64,000 nt of DNA from Ruegeria sp. HKCCSA071 (GCF_017872555.1 NZ_JAEDOX010000001.1:186001-250000), one strand, 5' to 3'; shown: positions 17,275 through 25,845, counted from the first letter of the stretch. Notes: generated by a model from the letters alone, not told the origin. Numbers and translations: made by a program.

Positions 17275-17315
17275 CCGAAATCGGGTGACGCGGGTGATTT
17301 TGCACCCGATTTCGG
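17275..17315. repeat. 13-bp-arm perfect inverted repeat
   Basis: CCGAAATCGGGTG (17275-17287) pairs perfectly with CACCCGATTTCGG (17303-17315) over a 15-base loop. A second partner for the right arm, GGGTG at 17292-17296, allows an alternative hairpin. No T tract follows, so a simple terminator is unlikely. Confidence 0.75.
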
Positions 17316-17325
17316 AAATGTCAGA

Positions 17326-17364
17326 TTTGTACACGCGTCCGCGCGGGGTTTGTACAATTTGTAC
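17326..17364. promoter_or_regulatory. Three TTTGTAC direct repeats
   Basis: TTTGTAC occurs at 17326-17332, 17349-17355 and 17358-17364, spaced 23 and 9 bp. Repeats of this sort often mark a regulator-binding site. They lie about 180 bp upstream of the candidate promoter; the factor is unknown. Confidence 0.45.
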
Positions 17365-17541
17365 GCTCCGAAAGCGGTACGGCGGTAACCCTGTGTTAAT
17401 CCCTCTGGTCGGTGAGGCGGTCAGGGCTTGGGAAGCCCAAAGGACGGGTCGGCGTTTTGGCCGAGGATTACCGCAGCCGGAAATTCACTGTCCGTTAACC
17501 CTCACCGTACGATCCCTGTTGCGCGACTGTTGCGTAAACCC

Positions 17542-17570
17542 TTGACTTTGCGCGCTTTATCCCGTATAGG
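17542..17570 (+). promoter_or_regulatory. Sigma70-like promoter upstream of GTA g1
   Basis: TTGACT (17542-17547) and TATAGG (17565-17570) are separated by 17 bp. Transcription would start near 17577, at or next to an ATG (17578) that is in frame with the downstream g1 gene. Confidence 0.6.
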
Positions 17571-17597
17571 TTGTGTCATGCTAGAAGAAGTGGGCAA

Positions 17598-17629
17598 ACG
17601 GCCTCGGGGTGACCCGGTGGCCGTTTTTT
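17598..17629 (+). terminator. Terminator-like hairpin between promoter and g1
   Basis: A GC-rich stem (acggcc / ggccgt with inner ggg/ccc pairing) is followed by six T residues. With the promoter above it would define a transcript of about 50 bases, or an attenuator in the leader of g1. Confidence 0.6.
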
Positions 17630-17676
17630 CGTTTCTCTCGTGCGGAGAACACTCACGCATGAGGTCACAGGCAAAC

Positions 17677-18021
17677 ATGACTTTGATTACCCCGGAAGAG
17701 CGGATTTCCCAGACGGCTGAACTGTTGCAGTCCCTGGAAAGGTCCATTCGCGATCTGCGGCAAGCGGCAGAAGACCTGCGCAAACAGATCGGTGCCGGGG
17801 AGGATGCAGATCTTGCTGGTTCAGCCAAGCGACTCGGTCAGCTGGAGGGGCTGATCCGAAGTTGCCAGAAAGTGGAGACAAGCTTTGTCGAACAACATTA
17901 CAGACAAGCCGGAATTGCCCAAGGGGGCTATGCGCTCGACCTTGAGCGGGCCCGATTTGAGATCGGGTGCAGGCTGGCTCGCCTCCGCCAATGCTGCGGT
18001 GCGGGAGAGATTTCTGAGTGA
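17677..18021 (+). CDS. Gene transfer agent g1-like protein (small terminase-like)
   Basis: Resembles the first gene of the Rhodobacter-type GTA cluster, whose product works with the large terminase as a small-terminase-like subunit. The 114-residue protein is strongly helical with a coiled-coil-like N-terminal half (ISQTAELLQSLERSIRDLRQ region, 9-28) and a basic C-terminal half. The start at 17677 gives the family N-terminus; ATGs at 17659 and 17578 are in frame. Its end overlaps the next gene by 137 bases in another frame. It looks intact although most of the cluster is missing. Confidence 0.75.
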   Translation: MTLITPEERISQTAELLQSLERSIRDLRQAAEDLRKQIGAGEDADLAGSAKRLGQLEGLIRSCQKVETSFVEQHYRQAGIAQGGYALDLERARFEIGCRLARLRQCCGAGEISE

Positions 18022-20392
18022 GATCGGGGAGGGGGGGCTGTGTGCCCTCCCTTTCCTGTTTGAATTCTGGGCGCTACCGCATCAATTGCCGCCCGAAGGC
18101 GACTGGCGGTCCTGGGTGATCATGGGCGGGCGTGGCGCGGGCAAAACGCGGGCAGGGGCCGAATGGGTCAGATCGATGGTCGAGGGGCCGAAGCCGCTGG
18201 ACAAGGGCGAGGCGTGCCGCGTGGCGCTGGTGGGTGAGACATTCGATCAGGTGCGCGACGTGATGATTTTCAGCGACAGCGGGATATTGCAATGCTCGCC
18301 CCCGGATCGGCGGCCCGTGTGGAAGGCATCCGAACGCAAGCTGATCTGGCCCAACGGGGCCGAGGCGCAGGCGTTTTCGGCACATGATCCTGAAGGGCTG
18401 CGCGGGCCGCAGTTTGATGCGGCCTGGGTGGATGAGTTGGGATGTGCGGCAATCGACAAGGGCACGAACCAGCCGAACAAGTTTCTGGACCCGAAATCGT
18501 CTGAATCGCTGCTGCCCGCATATTCAAACGGGCTGCGCGACGATTTCATTCAGGTCCAGTACCTTGCGTCGACCCTTGGGTATTGGAGCGATCCGAACAT
18601 CAACCCGGTGTCGCAAGTCTATGGCGGGCTAATGCTGGATCTGGCGAATACCTATGTCTGGGCGTGGGATACCCGCCCGTTTCCGACCTTTCCCAATCTG
18701 CGAAGCCAGTGGGATGATGGGGCAAACTATGACCGGGGGCATTGGCTGAACGGCCGGTCCGGCTCGCGCACGCTGGCCTCGGTCGTGACTGAAATATGCC
18801 ACGCGGCAGGGGTGACGGATATCGATGTTTCCGGGCTTTACGGCGTGGTTCGAGGATATGTCATCGAAGATGTGACAAATGCGCGGTCGGCTTTGCAGCC
18901 GCTGATGCTGCGCTATGGGTTCGACGCGATCGAACGGAACGGCATCTTGCGCTTTCAGATGTGCGATGGCTATGGCGCGATCGCCCTGAACCCTGATCAT
19001 CTGGCGATCAGCGGTGATCTGGATGGCACGGTTGAGCACCGGCGAGAAGCCGAGGCCGAGATGACCGGTCGCGTGCGCCTGCGCTTTGTCCAGTCGGATG
19101 CGGATCACGATCTGGTCGCGGAAGAGGCGGTTCTGCCCGAGGACAGCACGCATTCGGTCTCGGTCAATGAGATGCCGTTATCCATGACACGCACCGAAGG
19201 CCGACAAACGGCTGAGCGCTGGTTGAGCGAGGCCCGTGTTTCCCGCGATACGGTGCGGTTTGCCTTGCCGCCATCGCTGCTGCATCTGGGCGCAGGTGAT
19301 CTGGTGCGGTTGTCAGAGACCGAAAACAGCCCCGTTTACCGGATTGACCGTCTGGAATCTGCCGATCTGCAATTGGTCGAAGCGGTCCGGGTTGAACAGG
19401 GTGTATATAAGGGATCGCAACTGCACGACGACCCGGCGGTTGCCAGACCCTATGCCGCGCCCGTTCCCGTGCTGCCGGTGTTTCTGGACCTGCCGCTGAT
19501 CACCGGGTCAGAGATCCCGCATGCACCTTATCTTGCGGTGACCGCTGATCCCTGGCCGGGGGCCGCGACGGTTTATTCCTCCTCAACCGATGAGGGGTAC
19601 AGCCTGAGTGATGTGATCCCCGGTCAGGCCATTATGGGCGTGACCGAAACGCCGCTGAGGCGCGCCAGCATCGGCGTCTGGGACGAGGGCCCGGCGGTGA
19701 AGGTGCGGCTGTTGGCCGGTCAGCTGGAATCGCGTCCGCGTGGCGCGGTTCTGAACGGTGTCAATCTGGCGGCCATCGGCGACGGAACACCCGGCAACTG
19801 GGAGGTTTTCCAGTTCTCGGATGCCACGCTTGACTCCCCCGGCGTTTACGCCCGGTCCGGGCGGTTGAGGGGCCAGTTGGGGTCGGATGCCCTGATGCCG
19901 GATGTCTGGCCGGACGGGTCCATATTCGTGTTGCTGAACGATCAGGTGCAGCAGATCAACCTGTTGCGTAACGAGCGGGGATTGGCCAAGCATTATCGCA
20001 TCGGCCCGGCGACCCGTGGTTACGACGATCCGGCTTACCAGCACCTGATCGCCTCATTCGACGGCAATGGTTTGCGCCCGTATTCCCCGGTTCACCTTCA
20101 GGTGCGATCCGACGCAACCGGCGATCACCTGACCTGGGTGCGGCGCGCCCGGTTGGATGGGGATGACTGGTCAGGGCTGGAGGTTCCGCTGGGCGAGGAA
20201 AGCGAATCCTATCTTGTGCGTGTCTTTGCTGGGGGAACCCTTATCCGTGAAGAGATGACATCCCTGCCGGGGTGGTCCTATTCGGCGGCAATGAAGGCGG
20301 CAGATGGTCTGACCGGGTCATATGAGGTCGGGATTGCGCAGGTGTCAGCCATTTACGGCCCCGGTGCGATGGCGCGTCTGGTTGTCGGGTAA
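17885..20392 (+). CDS. Chimera of GTA large terminase (g2) N-terminus and GTA tail protein (g15) C-terminus
   Basis: An 835-residue open frame joining two GTA genes that are normally about ten genes apart. Residues 1-185 are the ATPase half of the GTA large terminase: Walker A GGRGAGKT at 81-88 and a Walker B-like DAAWVDE ending at E184. From about G186 the sequence becomes the GTA host-specificity/tail protein (g15): GCAAIDKGTNQPNKF and DPKSSES from the end of its TIM-barrel region, then its phage-tail_3-like domain and C-terminus. The junction (about 18434-18445) lies where both parents encode an acidic residue-Leu/Tyr-Gly, so a short-homology deletion is plausible. The terminase nuclease domain is lost. 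A TTG start with GGAG site is used; ATG at 17930 is an alternative. Product function, if any, is unknown. Confidence 0.8.
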   Translation: MSNNITDKPELPKGAMRSTLSGPDLRSGAGWLASANAAVRERFLSEIGEGGLCALPFLFEFWALPHQLPPEGDWRSWVIMGGRGAGKTRAGAEWVRSMVEGPKPLDKGEACRVALVGETFDQVRDVMIFSDSGILQCSPPDRRPVWKASERKLIWPNGAEAQAFSAHDPEGLRGPQFDAAWVDELGCAAIDKGTNQPNKFLDPKSSESLLPAYSNGLRDDFIQVQYLASTLGYWSDPNINPVSQVYGGLMLDLANTYVWAWDTRPFPTFPNLRSQWDDGANYDRGHWLNGRSGSRTLASVVTEICHAAGVTDIDVSGLYGVVRGYVIEDVTNARSALQPLMLRYGFDAIERNGILRFQMCDGYGAIALNPDHLAISGDLDGTVEHRREAEAEMTGRVRLRFVQSDADHDLVAEEAVLPEDSTHSVSVNEMPLSMTRTEGRQTAERWLSEARVSRDTVRFALPPSLLHLGAGDLVRLSETENSPVYRIDRLESADLQLVEAVRVEQGVYKGSQLHDDPAVARPYAAPVPVLPVFLDLPLITGSEIPHAPYLAVTADPWPGAATVYSSSTDEGYSLSDVIPGQAIMGVTETPLRRASIGVWDEGPAVKVRLLAGQLESRPRGAVLNGVNLAAIGDGTPGNWEVFQFSDATLDSPGVYARSGRLRGQLGSDALMPDVWPDGSIFVLLNDQVQQINLLRNERGLAKHYRIGPATRGYDDPAYQHLIASFDGNGLRPYSPVHLQVRSDATGDHLTWVRRARLDGDDWSGLEVPLGEESESYLVRVFAGGTLIREEMTSLPGWSYSAAMKAADGLTGSYEVGIAQVSAIYGPGAMARLVVG

Positions 20393-20400
20393 GCGGCACG

Positions 20401-20697
20401 ATGCGACCGCTATTGCACGGTGATGTAAGTGCCGCGGCGCGCGCCTTGTTGGCGGCGCCGCCGCCAGAGCGGACCCGCTTATGCGTCCGGATGATCCATG
20501 AAGCGGAACTGGCCGACATACACCGGGCGCGCACGGGTCAGCTGCATCCGGTTTACGGCAACGGATCGCTGATGGCGGTTGCGCGCAACAGGGTGCTGGC
20601 CGATGAGCCGGGGTTTGACGATTTGCAATATTGTCAGTGTTTTTCGCTGGTTCTGCACCATCTTGCCGAGTTTCTGATCACCCGGTCGCGCAGCTGA
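20401..20697 (+). CDS. Small conserved protein downstream of GTA g15, unknown function
   Basis: A 98-residue protein whose ATG lies eight bases after the chimera stop codon, so it is probably translated from the same mRNA. It has a helical Ala/Arg-rich N-terminal half and a second half containing HPVYGNGSLM and a Cys/His-bearing YCQCFSLVLHH segment near residues 77-87. I recognise it only as a small gene that accompanies this locus in Rhodobacteraceae and give no function. Its last 20 bases overlap the end of the convergent DksA-like gene. Confidence 0.65.
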   Translation: MRPLLHGDVSAAARALLAAPPPERTRLCVRMIHEAELADIHRARTGQLHPVYGNGSLMAVARNRVLADEPGFDDLQYCQCFSLVLHHLAEFLITRSRS

Positions 20698-21073
20698 CGC
20701 ATTTGCTGGCAGCCAGATCCAGAGACAATCGCCCATCGGGAATACGGTCGCCGCAATCTTCGCAATACCCGTATTCCCCCTCGTCCAGCCGCATAAGCGC
20801 GGCCTGAAGGCGGCGGGTTTCGACATTGCGATTCACCTGTTGCGCCTTTGCCATCGCCTGGTTTTGCAGCGCATCCATGCGGCTGAGCCGACCAACCGCC
20901 TGCTGATCCAGTTCAACAACGGCCTGAGCCTGCTGGCCTGATGCGGACAACTGATCCAGTTCGGCCAGACGCTCGCGAATTCGTGTTTCGAAATATGTGC
21001 GCTCGGACTCATTCATTTTCGTTGTATCGCGGATCACGGGTTTGCGTTTGGCCTTTTTGCCACTAAATGGCAT
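20678..21073 (-). CDS. DksA/TraR-like C4 zinc-finger protein
   Basis: Small protein of the DksA/TraR superfamily, which bind RNA polymerase through the secondary channel. The 131 residues contain a helical pair in the middle and a C-terminal Cys4 zinc finger, CEDC (about 104-107) and CVSC (126-129). It lacks obvious acidic DxxDxA tip residues, so full DksA activity is uncertain. The start may instead be the ATG at 21016; the Lys-rich first 19 residues are not typical of the family. It is convergent with the preceding gene and divergent from cysE with only 27 bp between the start codons. Confidence 0.78.
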   Translation of the reverse strand: MPFSGKKAKRKPVIRDTTKMNESERTYFETRIRERLAELDQLSASGQQAQAVVELDQQAVGRLSRMDALQNQAMAKAQQVNRNVETRRLQAALMRLDEGEYGYCEDCGDRIPDGRLSLDLAASKCVSCATG

Positions 21074-21100
21074 TCTAGGCGCAGCAAAGGATCAAAAGCT

Positions 21101-21910
21101 ATGTTTGAAAAACGCAGCCCTGTGACACCGGTCGATCCGGTCTGGGACCGTATCACATCCGAGGCCCAAGCAGCCGTCGAGACAGAACCGCTTATGGGCG
21201 GGCTTGTGCACGCCTGTATCCTGCATCACCGCAGCCTTGAGCGTGCGCTGTCCTATCGGATCGCGGCCAAGCTGTGTTCGAACGAAATGTCGATGATGGT
21301 GCTGCGCGAGATCGTGGACGAGGCCTATGCAAACGATCCCGGTTTGCTGGAAGCCGCCCGCGCCGACCTGATGGCGGTTTACGAGCGTGATCCGGCCTGC
21401 CATCGGTTGTTGCAGCCGATCCTGTATTTCAAGGGCTATCAGGCCATGCAGGCCTATCGCGTCGCGCATTGGCTGTGGCGCAAGGGGCGCTTTGATCTGG
21501 CCTATTTCTTCCAGATGCGATCTTCGGAGATTTTCGGCATCGATATTCACCCGGCCGCAAGGATCGGCAAGGGGATCATGATCGACCACGCCCATTCCAT
21601 CGTCATCGGTGAAACCGCCGTGGTCGGAGACAACGTGTCGATGTTGCATTCGGTGACGCTGGGCGGAACCGGCAAGGAAGAGGAAGACCGCCATCCCAAG
21701 ATCGGAGACGGTGTTCTGATCGGGGCCGGGGCAAAGGTTCTGGGTAACATCAAGGTCGGCCATTGCAGCCGTATCGCTGCCGGTTCGGTGGTGTTGCAGG
21801 ACGTTCCGCCGTGCAAGACCGTTGCCGGTATCCCGGCCAAGATCGTGGGCGAGGCTGGATGCGATCAGCCGTCGATCTCGATGGACCACATGCTGGGCAA
21901 AGATCAGTAG
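21101..21910 (+). CDS. cysE: Serine O-acetyltransferase
   Basis: Makes O-acetylserine from serine and acetyl-CoA, the first step of cysteine synthesis. The 269-residue protein has the N-terminal helical SATase domain and a C-terminal left-handed beta-helix with hexapeptide repeats. IDIHPAARIGKGIMIDHA (about 148-165) and GDGVLIGAGAKVLGNIKVG (about 206-224) carry the active-site His and acetyl-CoA site residues. It is next to the GTA remnant and ends at a strong terminator. Confidence 0.95.
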   Translation: MFEKRSPVTPVDPVWDRITSEAQAAVETEPLMGGLVHACILHHRSLERALSYRIAAKLCSNEMSMMVLREIVDEAYANDPGLLEAARADLMAVYERDPACHRLLQPILYFKGYQAMQAYRVAHWLWRKGRFDLAYFFQMRSSEIFGIDIHPAARIGKGIMIDHAHSIVIGETAVVGDNVSMLHSVTLGGTGKEEEDRHPKIGDGVLIGAGAKVLGNIKVGHCSRIAAGSVVLQDVPPCKTVAGIPAKIVGEAGCDQPSISMDHMLGKDQ

Positions 21911-21925
21911 GTCGATTGGACTAAC

Positions 21926-21963
21926 AAAAAAGGCCGCCTCGATATTCGAGGCGGCCTTTTTTT
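21926..21963. terminator. Bidirectional terminator, cysE / pdhC
   Basis: An 11-bp-arm stem (aggccgcctcg / cgaggcggcct), with A residues on the left and T residues on the right, lies between two convergent genes. Confidence 0.9.
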
Positions 21964-21979
21964 GCGAGGTCGGTATGGC

Positions 21980-23293
21980 TTACGCCAGCATGACCATCGG
22001 GTTTTCAAGATTGTCGACAATGGCCTTGAGCAGTTCGGCCCCAAGCGCTCCGTCGATGACGCGGTGATCAACGGACATGGTGACAGACATCACCGTTGCC
22101 ACGGTCAGCTCGCCATCATCCCCGACAACCGGCTTCTTGACGCCGGTGCCGACGGCCAGAATACCGGCATGGGGCGGGTTCACGATGGCATCGAAATTGT
22201 CGATGCCGAACATGCCCAGGTTCGAGATGGCAAAGGTGCCGCCCTGATATTCATGCGGAGCCAACTTGCGCTCGCGTGCGCGGGCGGCAAGGTCTTTCAT
22301 CTCGGTCGAAAGGGCTGACAGGGATTTCATGTCAGCGTCTTGCAGGACCGGCGTGAACAACCCGCCTTCGATTGCGACGGCAACAGCCACATCTGACGGT
22401 TTCAGTTGCAGTACCCGGTCACCTGCCCAGACGGCGTTGCAGGCCGGAACCTGTTGCAGCGCATTGGCGACGGCTTTGATGATGAAGTCATTGACGCTGA
22501 GCTTGACGCCGCGACCTTCCAACTGCTTGTTCAACTGACCACGGAATTTCAGCAGCGCGTCCAGCTTGATATCGCGGCGCAGGTAGAAATGCGGGATGGT
22601 CTGTTTGGCCTCGCCCAGGCGTGCAGCAATGGTTTTGCGCATACCGTCGAGCTTGATTTCCTCGTACGGGCGGCCTTCGTACATCCGCGCGACCATATCC
22701 GCCGATGGACCAGACGGAGCTGCTGGGGCAGCTGCGGGCGCGGCGGCGGCGGGAGCAGTGGCAGGAGCTGCTGCCGGAGCGGTGGCAGTTGCGCCTTCGA
22801 CATCGACCTTGACGATGCGACCATGCGGGCCGGAACCGGAAATCTGTGTCAGGTCGAGACCTTTTTGCGCAGCAATCCGGCGGGCCAGAGGCGAGGCAAA
22901 AATCCGACCGCCATCTGCCTTGGCCGGAGCGGCCGGGGCAGGGGCGAGCGCCTCGGGTGCCACTGGCGCGGCAGCCTCGTTGCCCGCGACGGCTGCGGGG
23001 GCAGCCGCCGGAGCAGCCGCCGGAGCCGTGCCGATGTCATCGGCGCTTTCGCCGTCTTCCAGCAGAACCGCGATGGCGGTGTTGACCTTGACCCCTTCGG
23101 TGCCCTCGGGAATCAGGATCTTGCCGATGGTGCCTTCGTCAACGGCCTCGAATTCCATCGTGGCCTTGTCGGTTTCAATCTCGGCCAGCAGATCACCGGA
23201 GGAGACGGTATCGCCTTCCTTGACCAGCCATTTGGCGAGCGTGCCTTCCTCCATGGTCGGGGACAGGGCGGGCATCAGAATTTCTGTAGGCAT
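21980..23293 (-). CDS. pdhC: Pyruvate dehydrogenase E2, dihydrolipoamide acetyltransferase
   Basis: Core subunit of the pyruvate dehydrogenase complex, passing acetyl groups from lipoate to CoA. The 437 residues show one lipoyl domain (1-80, modified Lys in [15 protein letters not shown]), an Ala/Pro linker, a peripheral-subunit-binding domain ([13 protein letters not shown] near 133-145), a second linker, and the catalytic domain with the C-terminal [10 protein letters not shown]. It is third in the pdhA-pdhB-pdhC operon, 14 bp after pdhB. The lipoyl domain is almost a copy of that on PdhB. Confidence 0.96.
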   Translation of the reverse strand: MPTEILMPALSPTMEEGTLAKWLVKEGDTVSSGDLLAEIETDKATMEFEAVDEGTIGKILIPEGTEGVKVNTAIAVLLEDGESADDIGTAPAAAPAAAPAAVAGNEAAAPVAPEALAPAPAAPAKADGGRIFASPLARRIAAQKGLDLTQISGSGPHGRIVKVDVEGATATAPAAAPATAPAAAAPAAAPAAPSGPSADMVARMYEGRPYEEIKLDGMRKTIAARLGEAKQTIPHFYLRRDIKLDALLKFRGQLNKQLEGRGVKLSVNDFIIKAVANALQQVPACNAVWAGDRVLQLKPSDVAVAVAIEGGLFTPVLQDADMKSLSALSTEMKDLAARARERKLAPHEYQGGTFAISNLGMFGIDNFDAIVNPPHAGILAVGTGVKKPVVGDDGELTVATVMSVTMSVDHRVIDGALGAELLKAIVDNLENPMVMLA

Positions 23294-23307
23294 CTGTCTG
23301 TCGCTCC

Positions 23308-24681
23308 TTACCGGTAGGTCACTTGTTTGACGGCGGCGATCACCTCATCCGTGGTGATCAGGGCCAGCTTTTCGAGATTGGCGGCATAGGGCATCGGAAC
23401 GTCCTTGCCAGTGCAATTGATGACCGGCGCGTCGAGGTAATCAAACGCCTCCTGCATCACGACCGAGCTGATGTAGCTGCCGACAGACCCCTGCGGCCAG
23501 CCTTCTTCCACTGTCACCAGACGGTTGGTCTTCATCACCGAGTTGATGATGGCGCCAGTGTCCATCGGGCGGATGGTGCGCAGGTCGATCACTTCGGCGC
23601 TGATGCCGTCTTCGGCCAGCTTGTCAGCAGCTTCCAGCGCGTATTGCATGCCGATGCCAAAGCTGACGATTGTCACATCTGACCCTTCGCGCCAGATGCG
23701 GGCCTTGCCCAGCGGAATGGTCAGGTCATCCACCTGCGGCACTTCGAAGGAGCGGCCGTAGAGGATTTCGTTTTCCAGGAACACTACCGGGTTGGGATCG
23801 CGGATGGCCGATTTCAGCAGACCTTTGGCATCAGCGGCTGAATAGGGCATGACGACCTTCAGGCCGGGGATCTGCATGTACCACGCGGCATAGTCCTGGC
23901 TGTGCTGTGCGGCCACGCGGGCCGCGGCCCCGTTGGGCCCCCGGAACACGATGGGGCAACCCATCTGGCCACCGGACATATAGAGCGTTTTAGCCGCAGA
24001 GTTGATGATCTGGTCAATCGCCTGCATGGCGAAGTTGAAGGTCATGAACTCGACAATAGGTTTCAGACCGCCAAAGGCCGAACCCACCGCGATACCGGCA
24101 AACCCGTGTTCGGTGATCGGAGTGTCGATCACGCGTTTGGAGCCAAATTCATCCAGCAAACCTTGCGAGATTTTGTAGGCCCCCTGATATTCAGCGACTT
24201 CCTCGCCCATCAGGTAGACGTTTTCATCGCCGCGCATTTCCTCGGCCATTGCATCGCGCAAGGCCTCGCGCACGGTTTCGGATTTCATTTCAGCATCCGC
24301 GGGCCAGTCGGGTGACAGGTCCACCGCCGGAGCAGCGGGGGCTGCTGCGGCAGGAGCCGGGGCCGGGGCCGCTGCGGGGGCGGTCTCGGGCGCCGCTGCG
24401 GCAGCGGGAGTTGCCGCGGGCAGGGCCGAGGCGTCTTCGCCTTCTTCGACCAGCACGGCGATAGGAGTGTTCACCTTGACACCTTCGGTGCCCTCGGCGA
24501 CCAGGATCTTGCCGACGATGCCTTCGTCAACAGCCTCGAATTCCATCGTTGCCTTGTCGGTTTCAATCTCGGCCATGATGTCGCCCGAGGATACGGTATC
24601 GCCTTCCTTGACCAGCCATTTGGCCAGCGTGCCCTCTTCCATCGTGGGGGAAAGGGCGGGCATGAGAATTTCGGTTGCCAT
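23308..24681 (-). CDS. pdhB: Pyruvate dehydrogenase E1 beta with N-terminal lipoyl domain
   Basis: Beta subunit of the thiamine-diphosphate-dependent E1 component. Of the 457 residues, about 1-80 are a lipoyl domain, followed by an Ala/Pro linker (about 86-122) and the E1-beta domain (about 130-457). The added lipoyl domain, also known from other alphaproteobacteria, makes the protein about 125 residues longer than a plain E1-beta. The gene starts 15 bp after pdhA. Confidence 0.95.
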   Translation of the reverse strand: MATEILMPALSPTMEEGTLAKWLVKEGDTVSSGDIMAEIETDKATMEFEAVDEGIVGKILVAEGTEGVKVNTPIAVLVEEGEDASALPAATPAAAAAPETAPAAAPAPAPAAAAPAAPAVDLSPDWPADAEMKSETVREALRDAMAEEMRGDENVYLMGEEVAEYQGAYKISQGLLDEFGSKRVIDTPITEHGFAGIAVGSAFGGLKPIVEFMTFNFAMQAIDQIINSAAKTLYMSGGQMGCPIVFRGPNGAAARVAAQHSQDYAAWYMQIPGLKVVMPYSAADAKGLLKSAIRDPNPVVFLENEILYGRSFEVPQVDDLTIPLGKARIWREGSDVTIVSFGIGMQYALEAADKLAEDGISAEVIDLRTIRPMDTGAIINSVMKTNRLVTVEEGWPQGSVGSYISSVVMQEAFDYLDAPVINCTGKDVPMPYAANLEKLALITTDEVIAAVKQVTYR

Positions 24682-24696
24682 GTCTTATTCGTCCTC

Positions 24697-25686
24697 TCAG
24701 GCGTAAATGTCAGTCCAGAGCTCTTCGACCGAAGGCTCGGGGCTTTCTTTCGAGAATTCGGCGGCCTGATTGACGATCTCCTTGATTTCCTTGTCGATCG
24801 CTTTCAGGTCATCCTCGGTCGCGTGCTTGCCGGTCAGCAGCAACTCGCGCACATGTTCGATCGGGTCGCTTTGTTCGCGGACCTTCTGAACTTCTTCGCG
24901 GGTCCGGTACTTGGCCGGGTCGGACATCGAGTGGCCGCGATAGCGGTAGGTCTTGATTTCCAGGATATAGGGGCCTTTGCCCGCGCGGCAGTGCGCGACA
25001 GCCTTTTCGCCTGCTTCCTTGACCGCCAGCACATCCATGCCATTGACGATCTCGCCCGGAATGCCGAATGCCTCGCCGCGATGGAAGATGTCCTTGGTCG
25101 AGGTCGAGCGGGACTGAGCGGTGCCCATGGCGTACTGGTTGTTCTCGATCACGAAAATCACCGGCAAGCCCCAGATGGCCGCCATGTTGAAGGTCTCATA
25201 CACCTGACCCTGGTTCGCGGCACCGTCCCCGAAATAGGTGAAGGTCACGCGGCCGTTTTCCTTGTACTTGTCGGCAAAAGCCAGCCCCGCGCCCAGCGGA
25301 ACCTGCGCGCCGACGATACCATGCCCGCCGTAGAAGTGCTTTTCTTTCGAGAACATGTGCATCGAGCCGCCCTTGCCTTTGGACAGGCCACCGATGCGCC
25401 CGGTCAGTTCGGCCATCACGCCGCCCGGATCCATGCCGCAGGCCAGCATGTGGCCGTGGTCGCGATATGAGGTGATACGCTTGTCGCCTTCCTCTGCGGC
25501 GGCCTCAAGCCCGACAACAACGGCCTCTTGTCCGATATAAAGGTGGCAGAACCCGCCGATCAGGCCCATACCATAAAGCTGACCGGCCTTTTCCTCGAAT
25601 CGGCGGATCAGCAGCATCTCGCGGTAGTATGTCTGGAGTTCTTCCGCAGAAACATTTGGTTTCTTTGTGGTTTTTCGCGCAGCCAT
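24697..25686 (-). CDS. pdhA: Pyruvate dehydrogenase E1 alpha
   Basis: Alpha subunit of E1, decarboxylating pyruvate with thiamine diphosphate. The 329-residue protein carries the ThDP motif beginning GDGAANQGQVYE and ending about 28 residues later in ENN, and the phosphorylation-loop-like region YRGHSMSDPAKYR. It is the first gene of the pdh operon. A 10-bp-arm palindrome 25-48 bases upstream of the ATG is shared with lpd elsewhere in the window and is a good candidate for control of the complex. Confidence 0.96.
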   Translation of the reverse strand: MAARKTTKKPNVSAEELQTYYREMLLIRRFEEKAGQLYGMGLIGGFCHLYIGQEAVVVGLEAAAEEGDKRITSYRDHGHMLACGMDPGGVMAELTGRIGGLSKGKGGSMHMFSKEKHFYGGHGIVGAQVPLGAGLAFADKYKENGRVTFTYFGDGAANQGQVYETFNMAAIWGLPVIFVIENNQYAMGTAQSRSTSTKDIFHRGEAFGIPGEIVNGMDVLAVKEAGEKAVAHCRAGKGPYILEIKTYRYRGHSMSDPAKYRTREEVQKVREQSDPIEHVRELLLTGKHATEDDLKAIDKEIKEIVNQAAEFSKESPEPSVEELWTDIYA

Positions 25687-25710
25687 CGTGGCGATCTCCC
25701 CCTTTCGGAC

Positions 25711-25734
25711 AGATAGTTTAGCGTTAAACTATCT
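25711..25734. promoter_or_regulatory. Operator-like palindrome upstream of pdhA
   Basis: AGATAGTTTA-GCGT-TAAACTATCT is a perfect 10-bp-arm palindrome. Its core TAGTTTA-N4-TAAACTA also occurs 31 bases upstream of lpd (42426-42443), which points to one regulator controlling all subunits of pyruvate dehydrogenase. Confidence 0.75.
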
Positions 25735-25845
25735 CATAAAGCATTTGGGGCTTTCTGGCGAGGGGAAATGTGACGCAGCGTTCGCCACGGCGCATCCCGG
25801 CCGAAACGCCGGGCCTGAGTTGCCTTTTCTGAATAGGGTCTTTGA

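Larger units (their letters stand above)
16988..17676. other. Palindrome-rich intergenic region upstream of the GTA remnant
   Basis: I see no convincing protein gene in these 689 bases. The stretch holds a 13-bp-arm inverted repeat, three TTTGTAC direct repeats, a short gggctt-ggg-aagccc palindrome (17424-17438), a sigma70-like promoter and a terminator-like hairpin, which are listed separately. In relatives with a full GTA cluster this position would contain the GTA promoter. Confidence 0.6.

Noticed and set aside
17428..17676. Long upstream extension of the GTA g1 frame
   Set aside because: The frame is open but crosses the candidate promoter and terminator and lacks a ribosome site; the start at 17677 gives the family N-terminus.
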